Positions 20,792-31,098 are shown, counted from the first letter of the stretch. The stretch: 64,000 nucleotides of DNA from Symsagittifera roscoffensis (GCF_963678635.1 NC_087065.1:14634019-14698018); one strand, 5' to 3'. Made by a program: numbers and translations. Notes: a model not told the origin generated them from the letters alone.

Positions 20792-22374
20792 GCTGCTTTA
20801 GTTTCTTCGAAGGTATTGAGTTGCTCCTGTAGTTTCTCATTCTCCAGTTCGAGTTTCACTTTTTGTTCGATCTTTTTTGTCACCAGTTCCTGCTGCAATC
20901 TATTTAGAGCATCCCTCGCGGCTGCCCTATAATCAATATTGAAGTCATCGGCCGCAGTTGCTGGTTCCGGTTCACGTGTCTCTTCTGTTACCGCTTGCAT
21001 TTTCTTTGCCGCCAGCTCTTGATGTTTATCTTTTCTGCGTGCCTCCGCTTCACTCAACAGGCGAGCCTTGCTGGCTTTCACTCCTGACAAAGCTTCTTCA
21101 TGCCTTGGATGCTTGATGTCTGCCACTGATTTAAAATGAGCTTCCAAGTTGCAAAAAAAACACCTCGGGCCGAATTTCGCAATTACTCCTCTCATGAAAT
21201 CCTCATGGTCCAATTCTGACGCATCTTCGTCCTCGAGGCTAAAGCCTATTGCTTTCATGCCTTGTTTGTAACTTGGGGATGCCGACACATGATGGTCCGT
21301 TGAACTGCAATTGGCACAAGAGCGTCTCTTGTCCATATCATCCCTCGGTTTATACCAATTGTTCCCTTGGTTTGCTGGTCCGTTTTTAAAATTGCCATAA
21401 TTGTTCTCATAGTATCCAGATCTCGAAGGAGGTTTCAACAAAAGATATTCTTTTGACTTGAGCCTCATCTCCTCTGGTGTTGGCGCATTGGTTGATAGTG
21501 GTGTGTAATGCGTTGCCATTATTGTCCGAAGTTCATCATTCTTCACACCATCTATGAATTTTGAGGCTACTGCCAGGTTCATCCTTCGGTTTGACTCATC
21601 CGGTTGGTTGCGTCTTCTCAGCATTTCCAAGTCATCGAGAAATTTGTCTATCGTTTCACCTTCTCGTTGCCTCCGTTTCTCGAAGCGCATCATCGCTTGG
21701 TGCCTCTGCACCCCTGATCCGAAACGGTTTAACAAGATTTCGAAGATTTTCTCAGCTGTGTCACGCTGATATTGCTTCTTGGCCATGACACAGTTCAGGG
21801 CTGTCCCTTCCAAGTTACTGGTGAGCGCACTGCATTCCTGTCTCTCCGACAAGTCCTCTTCCTCGAAATGCAGCTTCATCACCTCTATCCAGGTATCAAT
21901 ACAGCCATCAGATTCATCTTTATAGCATCTTGGTTTCTTAAAAACTCTTCTGGACTTCTCACTGCGTTCATTGTTTCTGGATAACCTTGTAAGGAATGTC
22001 TCCAAAGACCTGTTTAGGGGTTCAAAGGCTGTGGCCATTGCCGTATCATCCCTTGAGTGTCCCGCCTGAATGTCCTCACACCTTGTCAAAGGCTCTGTAT
22101 GCGGTGCATCCCTGCAATCTGAATAGCCGTGAGTGTTTCCCGCTTGGCCCACATGACTCCTCCCCGGGCTTGCATGCCCTCTGTTACCGGAATCACTTCT
22201 CCCAGTCGCATGTGTGCCTTGCGTTGGTCGTTCATTAGAGGTATGTCTGTTCCCCGTTGAACTTGCTCTACTGTTCGGGCCCCATGTTCTATTATCCCTT
22301 GTGGCATAGCCTGATGAATGATGAACTGCCCTTGCCTCTAGTGGATCCATACGTCCTCTTCTTTTGATGATCAT
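20788..22374 (-). CDS. gag: capsid domain and zinc knuckle (element S1, 528 codons)
   Basis: The N-terminal 110 residues are a basic, Gly/Arg-rich region. A retrotransposon gag capsid domain follows at about 165-290 (CIDTWIEVMKLHFEEEDLSERQ..LEGTALNCVM..TIDKFLDDLEMLRR). Then comes a first zinc-knuckle-like CANCSSTDHHVSAS, whose last Cys is changed to Ser, and a second, CFFCNLEAHFKS. The second has lost eight codons including its final Cys (24-bp deletion near 21127). It packages RNA and builds particles. It overlaps the coiled-coil frame upstream. Confidence 0.85.
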   Translation of the reverse strand: MIIKRRGRMDPLEARAVHHSSGYATRDNRTWGPNSRASSTGNRHTSNERPTQGTHATGRSDSGNRGHASPGRSHVGQAGNTHGYSDCRDAPHTEPLTRCEDIQAGHSRDDTAMATAFEPLNRSLETFLTRLSRNNERSEKSRRVFKKPRCYKDESDGCIDTWIEVMKLHFEEEDLSERQECSALTSNLEGTALNCVMAKKQYQRDTAEKIFEILLNRFGSGVQRHQAMMRFEKRRQREGETIDKFLDDLEMLRRRNQPDESNRRMNLAVASKFIDGVKNDELRTIMATHYTPLSTNAPTPEEMRLKSKEYLLLKPPSRSGYYENNYGNFKNGPANQGNNWYKPRDDMDKRRSCANCSSTDHHVSASPSYKQGMKAIGFSLEDEDASELDHEDFMRGVIAKFGPRCFFCNLEAHFKSVADIKHPRHEEALSGVKASKARLLSEAEARRKDKHQELAAKKMQAVTEETREPEPATAADDFNIDYRAAARDALNRLQQELVTKKIEQKVKLELENEKLQEQLNTFEETKAA

Positions 22375-23250
22375 TGAAGTTCACCTTCGGCTCCCTGCTG
22401 GGACCTCCCGAATTCGGTTCCCCTTCTTTTGGTCCACCCTTGCTGCTTAGTAGCCCGTCCAACCTATCCATGATAGCCTGCGTTCGCCTCTCCATCATCG
22501 CGTCTATCTTTGTGTCAAGAGTCCCAAGAGTCTGCTCTTGCTGAATTCTTAACTTCTCCATGTCGTCTCTTAAGAGTAACTCTCTCTGTTCCGCTTCTCT
22601 TGTCATTCGCGACAAGTTCTTCGCTATATGCTCGTCCGTTCTTTCTTTCAAGCGTTTTTCGCTCCTACCAACTTCTTGTCTATTGCGGTTTATTTCTTCC
22701 CGCAGACTTTCTCTTTCAATGTGAACTGCTCTTTCTAGTTCACTCATTCTTATTGACATCTGTTCATTTTGTTCTCCTAAACTGTCCACTATGTTGTTCA
22801 AGGCTTCTTCTAGTGCTGCCCCGTTATCCACGAGTGGCGTCACTAGTGGCGGTGTAACCCTGTCGGTAGCTTCGTGCTGGTCGAGATTCGGTCCTTGACT
22901 CTCTGCCTCGACGACTTTTCATTATCCACCTCGGGATCCGCCAATGCGTTGCCTAGCCCTCTGTTTCTACTCTCCCCAGTTCGCGGCTCTGAATTTGTCA
23001 TAATCGCGAAGTCTCTCGACTGGGCCGGTGTGTTTACCTCTTTGCTTATCGTTCTCACCAACCAAATTTGTCCATGGTTCCAGTCTCTCCCGATGTATGC
23101 CTCATTCTCCTGGGTCGAACTATTGAGGCTGACTTGAGATCCAAAATCCAATTGCTCGTCTTCGTCCTCTTCTTCCTCCTGGGATTCACCTTCATTTCCT
23201 GTGCCCACTCCCATGGTGAATGGAAAGATGTTTCCTAAGGTGTTCCTCAT
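22292..23250 (-). pseudogene. gag: N-terminal acidic and coiled-coil region (duplication unit 1)
   Basis: The frames 23250-22843 and 22843-22292 together match the single open frame 32599-33564. They are split here because seven bases (CCCAGGT) present at 33175 are missing at about 22866. The protein has an acidic stretch (EEEEDEDEQ) and a long heptad-like helix (LEEALNNIVDSLGEQNEQM...RLKERTDEHIAKNLSRM). The capsid domain follows in the next frame. Confidence 0.8.
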
Positions 23251-23283
23251 TCTTTCTAAGAACGATGAAGACGTTGTTTGTTT

Positions 23284-23723
23284 CTAAGTCCCGCCTGCCA
23301 TCATGGTGTTGTCTGTTGGAGATCTTCTAGTTGCCGCTACTTCAGTTGAGATGTCGGACAGTTCCGACATCTCCTCTCGATCCAATGTCCTAGTGGAAGT
23401 GGCAAAATCATGGCCTTGTTCTACCGGAGTAGATTCACTCGCCAGCCTTCTGCCTCTCCCTTCCAGTCCATGTACTTCCTGGTTGTCATTCATGACTGGT
23501 CTGTATTGACATCCACTACCAACATTTCTTTTCTCTCTTGTGAGGTCTTCTGACTTCTCGTTTCAACCATTCTGCCTGAAACCGTCTCCCCTTTGTCGGT
23601 CCGGGCTCGTTTGATCCAATCCACAAAAGGATCGGTCATCGTTTTTCTTTGCTTTTTAGGTATGGATTTCCTAGAGCTATTACCTCGTTTAGGTATCCTT
23701 GACTTGTCTAGACTCATTCTCAA
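23284..23723 (-). pseudogene. gag: extreme N-terminus (duplication unit 1)
   Basis: Two short frames (23723-23490 and 23493-23284) correspond to the start of gag. The first in-frame ATG is at 23717 (MSLDKSRIPKRG), with a basic Lys/Arg-rich start. One missing base near 23490 and a TAG after MAGGT near 23287 break the frame; in the plus copy both points read through. The perfect stem-loop at 23348-23373 lies inside. Confidence 0.7.
23348..23373. other. Perfect 11/4/11 stem-loop inside gag
   Basis: GAGATGTCGGA and its exact complement are separated by four bases. It is also perfect at 33662-33687 and in the plus copy at 43164-43189, where the loop differs (ACTG against CAGT) but the arms do not. 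It encodes EMSELSDIST. Confidence 0.65.
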
Positions 23724-24548
23724 TTTGTCACTTCTTAATGCCTATGCACTTAATTCGATTGCTAGTGACCTTATAGTTTGACTACAAATAATAATGACAC
23801 AACACAATACGTTCCACAAGATTCTATTAAATAGTGACCACGAATCCCTGTATGTTACCAGACTACAGTTTGTATATAATTTATTCACTCTAACCGATTA
23901 TCGTTCGTAAGGTTTGAGAACTAGCACAGTATGATGTTATCAGTCAATTTAAGAGATAGTGTACTCACTACCCAATCAAGCGCAGTTTATGTTGATTTAA
24001 AATCAAAAACAAAAAAAATATATAATGACAGAATATGAATACCTCTATATAAAAAAACGTATGTGTATTGTACTTTTAGTCGGTCGCAGTACAATAGTCG
24101 AACTCGTCTTTTAAAGAAAAAGCTTTCCCTGCTCGGTGCTGCACCAAACAGACAAAACTTTGAAGGCAGTAATATTCTCAAGTGGGCGTCTATTGCACCC
24201 ACCGAGTACTGTGTTACCTATCTGCCTTCGGACTGCCCGAGCTAGACCTACTACAATCCTCAGAGCAGTCACTTTTCACAAAAACGTATTGGGTTTCAAT
24301 CCACACCAATGAATTACGCTCTTTTTAGTTTGGACTTAGTGTCGCGAATATCCGAGTTCTGACCTGTTTTGTTTTGGTCTGGTTTTTATTGAAAGGCAAG
24401 TTACCATTGCAGTCACTGATTCCTAGCCTGTCTGCTAATAACCTAATACCTCTCACTTTAGTCTTTCTTCCGTTTATCTAAGTCCTTTAATAAAATGATG
24501 ACCCTCCGGATTGGAAAAAATAGGACCCTTGCGGACTAACAAAATTTA

Positions 24549-24733
24549 GACCCCTCCGGATTGGGACCCCTCTGAGTTAGTAGATATAAGACCCCTCCGG
24601 ATTGGGACCCCTCCGAATTAGTAGATATAAGACCCCTCCGGATTGGGACCCCTCCGAATTAGCAAATATAAGACCCCTCCGGATTGGGACCCCTCCGAAT
24701 TAGCAAATATAAGACCCCTCCAGATTGGAAGCC
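24549..24733. repeat. 41-bp minisatellite, about 4.4 units
   Basis: Units start at 24549, 24590, 24631, 24672 and 24713, with exactly 41-bp spacing. Each holds one CCCCTCCGGATTG and one CCCCTCCGAATTAG box followed by an AT-rich AAATATAA-like stretch. The units abut with no unique spacers between them. Confidence 0.9.
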
Positions 24734-26580
24734 CTCTGGTTTGTAATAGTAGCTTTTCGGAGATTTCCTTCTTTCAACCTATACCCCTCCGAATACGTTC
24801 TCCGATGCTATTATGCTTTTTAAATTAACTAGGAAGGGTATGTGATCCTTTCCTAGACCCTTCCGGATTGAAGTTAAGCCTCTTATTTGAGAATTGACGC
24901 TAACGGTGAAGGGTCTTATCGCTAGCCTAACTTTGGCTCGATTAAGGTTTTCTTGTGCCTTTAGCCTTCCCTTTACTTTATTCAACTGCTATTACCTTTT
25001 GGTAGGGGTGTAAGGGCTTTTCTAAAAAAAAAATCCCTATCAGTAAGTTCAGCTAATTTCCGATCTATTGGTACCAAGATCAACTGGATATGCCCAGTAG
25101 TTTCAAAGTTATTAACCAAAACGTCTTTTTTCTAAAGTCAAGAAATTTGTCTCTTATAGGTTCCGCCTAACTTTTTCCGCAATTCTGTTCTTTTCCACCT
25201 AAAAATTATTGATCCGAGCTCAGAAGGCCTACACTCTTCTAGTTCAATGCAAAAAACCTGATCTAAAACGCTTTAGTTGAAAAAATTTGCGAAAAACTAT
25301 GCTGCCTGGACCCCTCCGGATTGATGAATCCACCAAATCAAACACGCTAAGTTCGATTTCTCTGCAACCCGGAAGGCTTTCAGGAAGCGTGTTTTAAAAC
25401 TTGTAGATTCACTAGTGTACGTTGTCTGAACAATTATTTTTATTGTTCTAACTCAAAAATTTCAAAAAAATTTCTGAATTTATAGTGTTTCGTTTTCTCA
25501 AAAATCACGAAAATTCGGTTTTTGGTTCCAAAATAGTTCCAACCACTTCCGAACTAAACTTAACCCGTTCTATCTATTATGGTAGTGCAGTTACAATACA
25601 ACACACTTTAGCGCTTTTTTTCGTTTCAAAAAAATATCGATATCTCAAAAATCGCGACTTGTGGGGGGATCAAAATATCGCTATTTTGACCCTAAAAACC
25701 GGTCTGCTTTCTGTGTTTTTCACTGAAAAACGATATAGGAGTATTAATATAGGCTATATATGTAACACTATACCCCTCCGGGTTTGTTCAATATCCGAAT
25801 TAAGGTGCTTAACTCGGATATTCGCAGTTCGGTGAAGGGTCACTACAGTGCCGCACTGTCGATCCCCCCACAGATTACTATCTTAATTCTTGTACCAAAA
25901 GGGATACAAAACTTGTTAACGATTCCCAACAGTCGATTGTTGTTGTCGTTGAGCCCCTTCTTGTTGCTCCTTCTACTGCTTGCTGGATCAGTCTTCTACC
26001 AAGACCCTTCCGAATTGAGCGCAAATCAGCTGACCCTTCCGGATTGAGCGCAATTTATCATTAACGTGCTTAAATGCTCAAATAACCCTACAGTACAAGC
26101 CTCACAAACGGGCTACAAAATTGATCGTAACAATCCTGACTGATATAAATGCCTGTAACAACAATATATCCATCAACAACAAACGGGAGGGTCGGATCAC
26201 ATCTTGTCTGGGGGGATGATTTCTACTGATTTTTTACTTTTTTTTTTTACTGTTTTTGGTTTTTTCGGTGATTTTTTTTTGTTTTTTGTTTTTCTTGGGT
26301 ACTATACTACTTTTTGTTTGGTTTTATATATATCTTTTAGTGTTTTTGGCCACAAACCTCTCAGGGAACGAGGGAATGGCCGATCCCCCCACCCTTCCTG
26401 ATTCGTGAATTTTCGGTCTTAACTAGGTTAAAAAGCTATTCACGTTAATCCGGAAGGCTTCCGCGTTCCGAACTACTCTTCCGCCCCGGCGGCTTAGGCC
26501 TATTAAGGGCGTTAATGTGAGCATCCGCTCGGCGCGGAGTGCTCGTTAACGGTTCTGCCGGTCATGATGTTAAAAGAATA

Positions 26581-26596
26581 ACACCCAGGAGCGCCA
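26581..26596 (-). other. Primer-binding-like site of S1
   Basis: On the minus strand, TGGCGCTCCTGGGTG starts 12 bases after the LTR end. The same sequence follows the plus-strand LTR (39908). TGG at this position fits pairing with a tRNA CCA tail; I could not identify the tRNA. Confidence 0.45.
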
Positions 26597-26608
26597 TAAA
26601 AACATCTA

Positions 26609-27520
26609 TGTAACATTCGCCCGGAAGATACATATCGACGGAAAATAAAACTAAGTCCTAAGACGACTGGCCAACGTCTAAACAGAGTTTTACATGCTTT
26701 TCACCGTCTCTACCAAGCCAGTAGTTTCGGTGGTCTTTCAAACATCGGGTCGACAGAAACGTTACTGCTTTCGGCTTCGGTCAAAACACTCAAATTAACT
26801 TAATTACATGCAGAAATAGTGAGTTCATGGCTGGGTCTCAGTATCCCCAGACCACGAGGTAACTCCTAAAATCAGGGCTACTACTACTTATTGAAATATT
26901 ATTGTTTTTGTTCAGTAGATAAAAATCATCATCTCCATCGAAGATGGATCAACCCTTTTCCCCAACTCCTAGCTTCTCATCTTAATAGAATGAATTCAGA
27001 TGTTAATTAAATTCAAATCAGGACATGACAGGGATGCTAAAAGTTTATATAAGTCGATAAAAGTTTCAGTCCCGGCACCCCTCCGGATTCTTGAATCCGG
27101 GGAAATAAGGCTCTTATCTTCCCTCCGGAAGGCAGGTTTTCCACCCTTCACCGTTATTCGCAACGGCCTTGCAACTATTGTAGCTACACAATACTTGCAA
27201 CTCGGAACGGTCTCTGCTATTTCTGCAATCTGTTGTTGTTTCTCAATCACAATTTCCGTTGTTATCGTCAGCGCAACTACTGTTGTTGTGTTTTTCTTCG
27301 ACTTTCTTCCAAAATGGCCGTTTCTGACGTTTCTCAGAAATATGACGTCATACTTCGAAATTTTAAAATTTCAAAATACCAGAATATTCTAGCCCTCACC
27401 GTTTGGCCAATCGTTCCAATAACGCTTTTTTTCCTTCAAAATTGCCAATTCGGAAGGTTCACTGCTAAAAATTCGAATATGCTGAATCTGCATTTTGATC
27501 CATTCTGATCGAATGTCACA
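26609..27520 (-). repeat. 5' LTR of element S1 (912 bp)
   Basis: On the minus strand it begins TGTGACATTCGA at 27520 and ends CGAATGTTACA at 26609, i.e. TG...CA with near-perfect terminal inverted repeats. It is an inverted homologue of 28652-29576 and 38971-39895. The flank beyond 27520 is the RT-remnant spacer. The matching 3' LTR of S1 is not in the window. Confidence 0.8.
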
Positions 27521-27553
27521 TCGAAACCGTTATATTATGTCAACAATTCAACT

Positions 27554-28005
27554 ACAACTGAAGATTAGGCACGACTTGACATTAAGGCAAACGGACTCCG
27601 GGGTTCACGATTCAGCCGCGCTTTCTTTGATGTGAAAATTTTCAACCCCAATGCTAAAACATTGCGAAAACTGCATAAGGATGCATATAAATACCACGAA
27701 ACGCTGAAGAACTCCAAATATCAGCAAAAAATTTTAAAGGTAGAGCAGAGTAGCTTCTGCCGCTAATTTTTGGATGCACCGGTGGCGCAGCTCCAACAGC
27801 CACGCGGACGATGCAGCGATTGGCCGAAAAACTAAGTGAAAAAAGACACGAAAGCTATCCAGAATCTATAAACTACATAAGAACTAAAATAAGCTTCGCG
27901 CTCCTGAGGAGCTCTATACTTTGTGTGCAGATAGCTACGCAAAGTTCAATTTATCGACAACTCCATAAGCGCTATTGTAGAGGAAGGACGGCTAAGATAA
28001 ATTAA
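27554..28005 (+). pseudogene. Remnant of the C-terminal part of another mobile-element protein
   Basis: The frame from 27554 reads ARLDIKANGLRGSRFS after one TAG, then AFFDVKIFNPNAKT and ILKVEQSSFC. A frame change then leads to GCTGGAAPTATRTMQRLAEKL and TKISFALLRSSILC. This wording matches a conserved C-terminal region I know from RT-bearing elements of invertebrates, though I cannot name the clade with certainty. Two stops and a frameshift make it dead. It is the pre-existing DNA beside which S1 and M3 lie. Confidence 0.5.
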
Positions 28006-28320
28006 CATTATGACGATGCATTTAATGCTGATTTATGACTTCATTGCTGATATATATGCTTTTTTATATCGCTGGTATGGCCCTATCAAGCTTGTGCACC
28101 TACCGTAACTAAACGGAAGGGCCTCTTTTGTAATTTAGTTTTTTCATTAAAAAAAAACTAAGAGCATCGTCAGGATTTTTACAATAAACTAATCTAAATG
28201 ACAATAAAACATCAACTTACAAAATTTTTAAAAATTTTACATAAAATTTGGTACTAAACTATCATGTTGAAAAATTAGCCAATCACAGTTGACCTCTAAT
28301 TCTTAATTAGATTAAAATAC
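28006..28320. other. AT-rich spacer, nothing recognised
   Basis: No credible gene, repeat unit or RNA was seen. It contains a homopolymer A run near 28149 and one CGGAAGGG-like motif. It ends where the M3 LTR fragment begins with TG. Confidence 0.5.
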
Positions 28321-28463
28321 TGTTACATTAGCCCAGAAGTACATACCGACTGAAAACAAGCTAGGGTCTGAAACGACTGTCTAGCGTCTGAAGACAGCTT
28401 CACATGCTTTTAACCGTCTCTACCAAAGCCAGTTCTGTGTGGTCCATCAACATCGGGTCGACA
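28321..28463 (-). repeat. Terminal fragment of the 3' LTR of older element M3
   Basis: TGTTACATTAGCCCAGAAG at 28321 corresponds to TGTAACATTCGCCCGGAAG at the LTR end of S1 (26609). Roughly three quarters of bases agree over about 140 bp. It therefore marks the outer 3' end of a diverged minus-strand element. Its inner side is fused to an ORF2 piece at 28464. Confidence 0.6.
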
Positions 28464-28651
28464 AAGTCACCGGGACCCAAGGTGTTATTTAAGGGCAGTC
28501 CTTCAAGGTCAGCAAACCGTAAGGCGGTCGTAGAGCTGAAGTTGATTCCGGCTGCTATCAACCAGTCCACTCCCACGATCGAGTATAGTCGATTTACTGA
28601 TCGCTTCGAGCCACTCAGCATTCTCATCGCATCGGCTGCAAATCTTACTTT
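28464..28651 (-). pseudogene. ORF2 fragment of M3 (interrupted by the P-type LTR)
   Basis: The minus-strand frame encodes KVRFAADAMRML, then RLYSIVGVDWLIAAGINF and RFADLEGLPLNNTLGP. It is clearly ORF2 just upstream of SGNH2, but a different lineage from S1 or P. An open frame continues into the LTR fragment (28400). Its right edge at 28651 is where the P-type LTR starts. Confidence 0.65.
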
Positions 28652-29576
28652 TGTGACATTCGACCAGAATAGACGAAAATGCAGACGCAGCAATTTCGAG
28701 TTTTTAGCATTGGCGGTTTTGAAGGAATAAGAGCGTTATTCGAACGATTAGACAAATTATGAAGGCTGAAGGATTCGGAAATTCCTAAATTTTAAAAAGT
28801 CGAATTGATGACGTAACAATTCTAAGAAACGTCAAAAACGGCCATTTTAGAGAAGAAACTGAAATAAACACAACAACATTAGTTGCGATAGCAATAACGA
28901 CGAAAATTGTGATTGGAAAACAACAACTGCATCACTCACTGCAGAATGAGTGATATATTATGTCCGGTTAGCAGAGACCGTTCCGAGTTGCAACTATTGT
29001 ATCGCTACAATAGTTGCAAGGCCGTTGCGAACAACGGTGAAGGGTGGAAGACAGCCTTCCAGAAGGAAGGTAAAGGTCTTATTTCCCCAGATTCAAGAAT
29101 CCGGAGGGGTCTCGGGACTGGAACTTAAATCATTTTATACAAACTTTTAGCTTCCCTATTATGTCCTGAATTGAATTTAATCAACATCTGAATTCATTTT
29201 GCTAGGATGAGAAGCTAGGAGTTGGGGGAAAGGGTTGATCCATCTTCGATGGAGATGATGATTTTTATCTACTGAACAAAAACAATAATAATTCAATAAA
29301 TAGTAGTAGCCCTGTTTTTAGGAGTGACCTCGTGGTCTGGGGATATGAGACCCAGCCCTGAGTTCACTATTCCTGCATGTAATCTAGTTAATTTGAGTGT
29401 TTTGACCGAAGCCGAAAGCAGTAACGTTTTGTCGACCCGATGTTAGAAAGACCACCAAAAGAACTGGCTTGGTAGAGACGGTGAAAAGCATGTAGAGCTC
29501 TGTTTAGACGTTAGCCAGTCGTCTTAGAACCTAGCTTTAATTTCCGTCGATATGTATCTTCCGGGCGAATGTTACA
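28652..29576 (+). repeat. P-type 5' LTR, duplicated copy (925 bp)
   Basis: It starts TGTGACATTCGA and ends CGAATGTTACA. It is almost identical to 38971-39895, of which it is the copy made by the 10.3-kb duplication. It contains a perfect hairpin at 28988-29019 (14-bp arms starting TTGCAACTATTG, 4-base loop). Confidence 0.8.
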
Positions 29577-30221
29577 TAGATGTTTTTATGGCGCTCCTGG
29601 GTGCCATTCTTTTTTAACATCATGACCGGCAGAACCGTTAACGAGCACTCCGCGCCGAGCGGATGCTCACATTAACGCCCTTAATAGGCCTAAATCGCCG
29701 GGGCGGAAGGGTAGTTCGGAACGCGGAAGCCTTCCGGATTATCGTGAATAGCTTTTTAACCTAGTTAGGACCGAAAACTCACGAACCAGGAAGGGTGGGG
29801 GGATCGGCCATCCCTTCGTTCCCTGAGAGGTCCGTGACCAAAAACACTTAAAGATATATATATAAAACCAAACAAAATGTAGTATAGTACCCAAGAAAAA
29901 CAAAAAAACATAAAAAATAACCGAAAAACCAAAAACAGTAAGAAAAAATTAAAAAATCAGTAGAAATCATCCCCCCAGACAAGATGTGATCCGACCCCCC
30001 CGTTTGTTGTTGATAGATATATTGTTGTTACAGGCATTTATATCAGTCAGGATTGTTACGATAAATTTTGTGGACCGTTTGTGAGGCTTTTACTGTAGGG
30101 TTATTTGAGCATTTAAGCACGTTAATGATAAATTGCGCTCAATCCGGAAGGGTCAGCTGATTTGCGCTCAATCGGGAGGGGTCTTGGGAGAAGACTGATC
30201 CGGCAAGCAGTACAAGGAGCA
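29577..30221 (+). other. Start of P leader, cut off at the duplication joint
   Basis: This is noncoding. It begins with the primer-binding-like TGGCGCTCCTGGGTGC (29589-29604) and an A-rich tract, and matches 39896-40543. It ends abruptly at GGAGCA, where the second duplication unit begins inside protease sequence. Confidence 0.7.
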
Positions 30222-30541
30222 GTTAAAAAAATTGGTACCTTGTTTTCGTCTGTTATTATCCTATTAATTGATTTCTTAACATACTTTCGGTCCGGGTTTC
30301 TAATCCGTATCAGACCGTTGTTCAAGTCTATCATCACGTCAAAATTCCTGACAAAATCTCTGCCCAAGATGAATTGGTCGGCGTCGTCCAAATTCTCTAC
30401 CACCAGGAAGCTCATCCAAAGATCCCTTCCTCCCATGTGGAGGACCGTTATTGGTGTTCTTCCGGCTACGTAAATGGCTCCTCGATTGGCGGCGGCCAGT
30501 CGGAGATTCGTTGGAATTAGATCTTCCCTCGTGAAGCCCAT
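30122..30541 (-). pseudogene. Chimeric protease/leader frame across the duplication joint
   Basis: The minus-strand frame starts in protease (MGFTREDLIPTNLRL...FILGRDFVRNF...KVPIFL). At the duplication joint it passes into antisense leader sequence that adds about 35 meaningless residues. It is a product of the rearrangement, not a gene. Confidence 0.75.
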
Positions 30542-31098
30542 TCCTTCCCAGGTTTTTTTTTTATCGGCATCACACTTACTACCGCTCCTGTGTCCAGAAG
30601 CCCTGTGACTCCGATTTTTATTCCGTTGGTGTCGAGCAGATGTGCGGTCACATCTGCTTCATACCCAATGTGTACTGCATTTTGTTCCATCTTGGCGTCA
30701 TGGCCTATCCTGCGGACTTTGAGTTCCTCCTCACCCAAATAGATCTGCCCCATTTGGTCATCATCTGTTGTTACATAAGTCCTAGTGTAGATACTGATTC
30801 CATCCACGTTCAGCATCACCTGATACGGCCCATAGACCTCTAGGTAGCGTCCATGAAGTTTCTTCATGCGAGGGCCACCCGTTGTTAGTAGTGCTCGAAC
30901 AGCTCTCGACTCGGTGCGTGGCTCCACCTGCCTCAGATAATCTGCATATGTGTCCAAATGCATCAAAGTGAACTCGGATGGTTCACTTAGATTTCTGATT
31001 ACCCGATGTCCAGCCACTGAGATTATCGATTGTATCTTGCTTCCTTGTGGCACCATGCCGAACCTCTGACCGGAGATCACATTAAGTTTCATGCTCAA
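30517..31098 (-). pseudogene. Retropepsin fragment (duplication unit 2)
   Basis: This has the same content as 20209-20791, with GLLDTGAVVSV intact and a T-run (10 T here, 9 in unit 1) shifting the frame just after. Upstream it is broken from gag by the same deletion as unit 1. Confidence 0.75.

Larger units (their letters stand above)
23724..26608 (-). other. Long leader of element S1 (about 2.9 kb), no gene
   Basis: This noncoding DNA lies between the 5' LTR and gag. It contains a 41-bp minisatellite (24549-24733), many scattered CCCYTCCGGATTG-like motifs, and a hairpin at 25791-25821 (ATATCCGAATTAA facing TTAACTCGGATAT). It also has ACAGTG-CCG-CACTGT near 25845 and a T-rich tract (26218-26340). 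AATAAA occurs in element orientation at 24390-24385. Open frames here (such as 25485-25835) are antisense and I do not regard them as genes. Confidence 0.7.
12015..27520 (-). mobile_element. Ty3/gypsy-type element S1 (5' LTR to truncated ORF2)
   Basis: Reads right to left: LTR 27520-26609, leader, gag 23723-20788, protease, RT, RNase H, linker, integrase, ORF2 15784-12015. The macro ORF with its downstream block is deleted at about 15785-15870. The ORF2 end, ORF3 and 3' LTR are lost at the 12039 joint. It supplies the best RT, integrase and SGNH1 sequences of the window. Confidence 0.8.
19917..30221. repeat. 10.3-kb tandem duplication, unit 1
   Basis: The unit runs from within the S1 pre-RT region through gag, leader, LTR, spacer, M3 pieces and the P-type LTR. 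It repeats at 30223-40543. In stretches compared by eye there is about one difference per few hundred bases. The joint at 30221/30223 has at most one extra base and no long homology. Confidence 0.9.

Noticed and set aside
24549-24733. Regular repeats resembling a CRISPR array.
   Set aside because: Units are contiguous 41-mers with no unique spacers, no cas genes, in animal retroelement DNA.
25485-25835. 116-codon plus-strand frame, conserved at 35800-36150.
   Set aside because: It lies antisense in the S1 leader. Its duplicate is explained by the 10.3-kb duplication, and the P counterpart (40893-41078) is broken.
27000-27392. Open frames on both strands in the LTR (130 and 84 codons).
   Set aside because: Similarity between copies is at DNA level because they are LTRs; frames are not maintained in the P LTRs.
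26050-30120. Inverted arms about 1.1 kb apart read as terminal inverted repeats of a DNA transposon.
   Set aside because: Each arm has LTR ends (TG...CA), a primer-binding-like site and leads into gag on its own strand, and P carries a second direct copy at 60184. They are two 5' LTRs facing away from each other.
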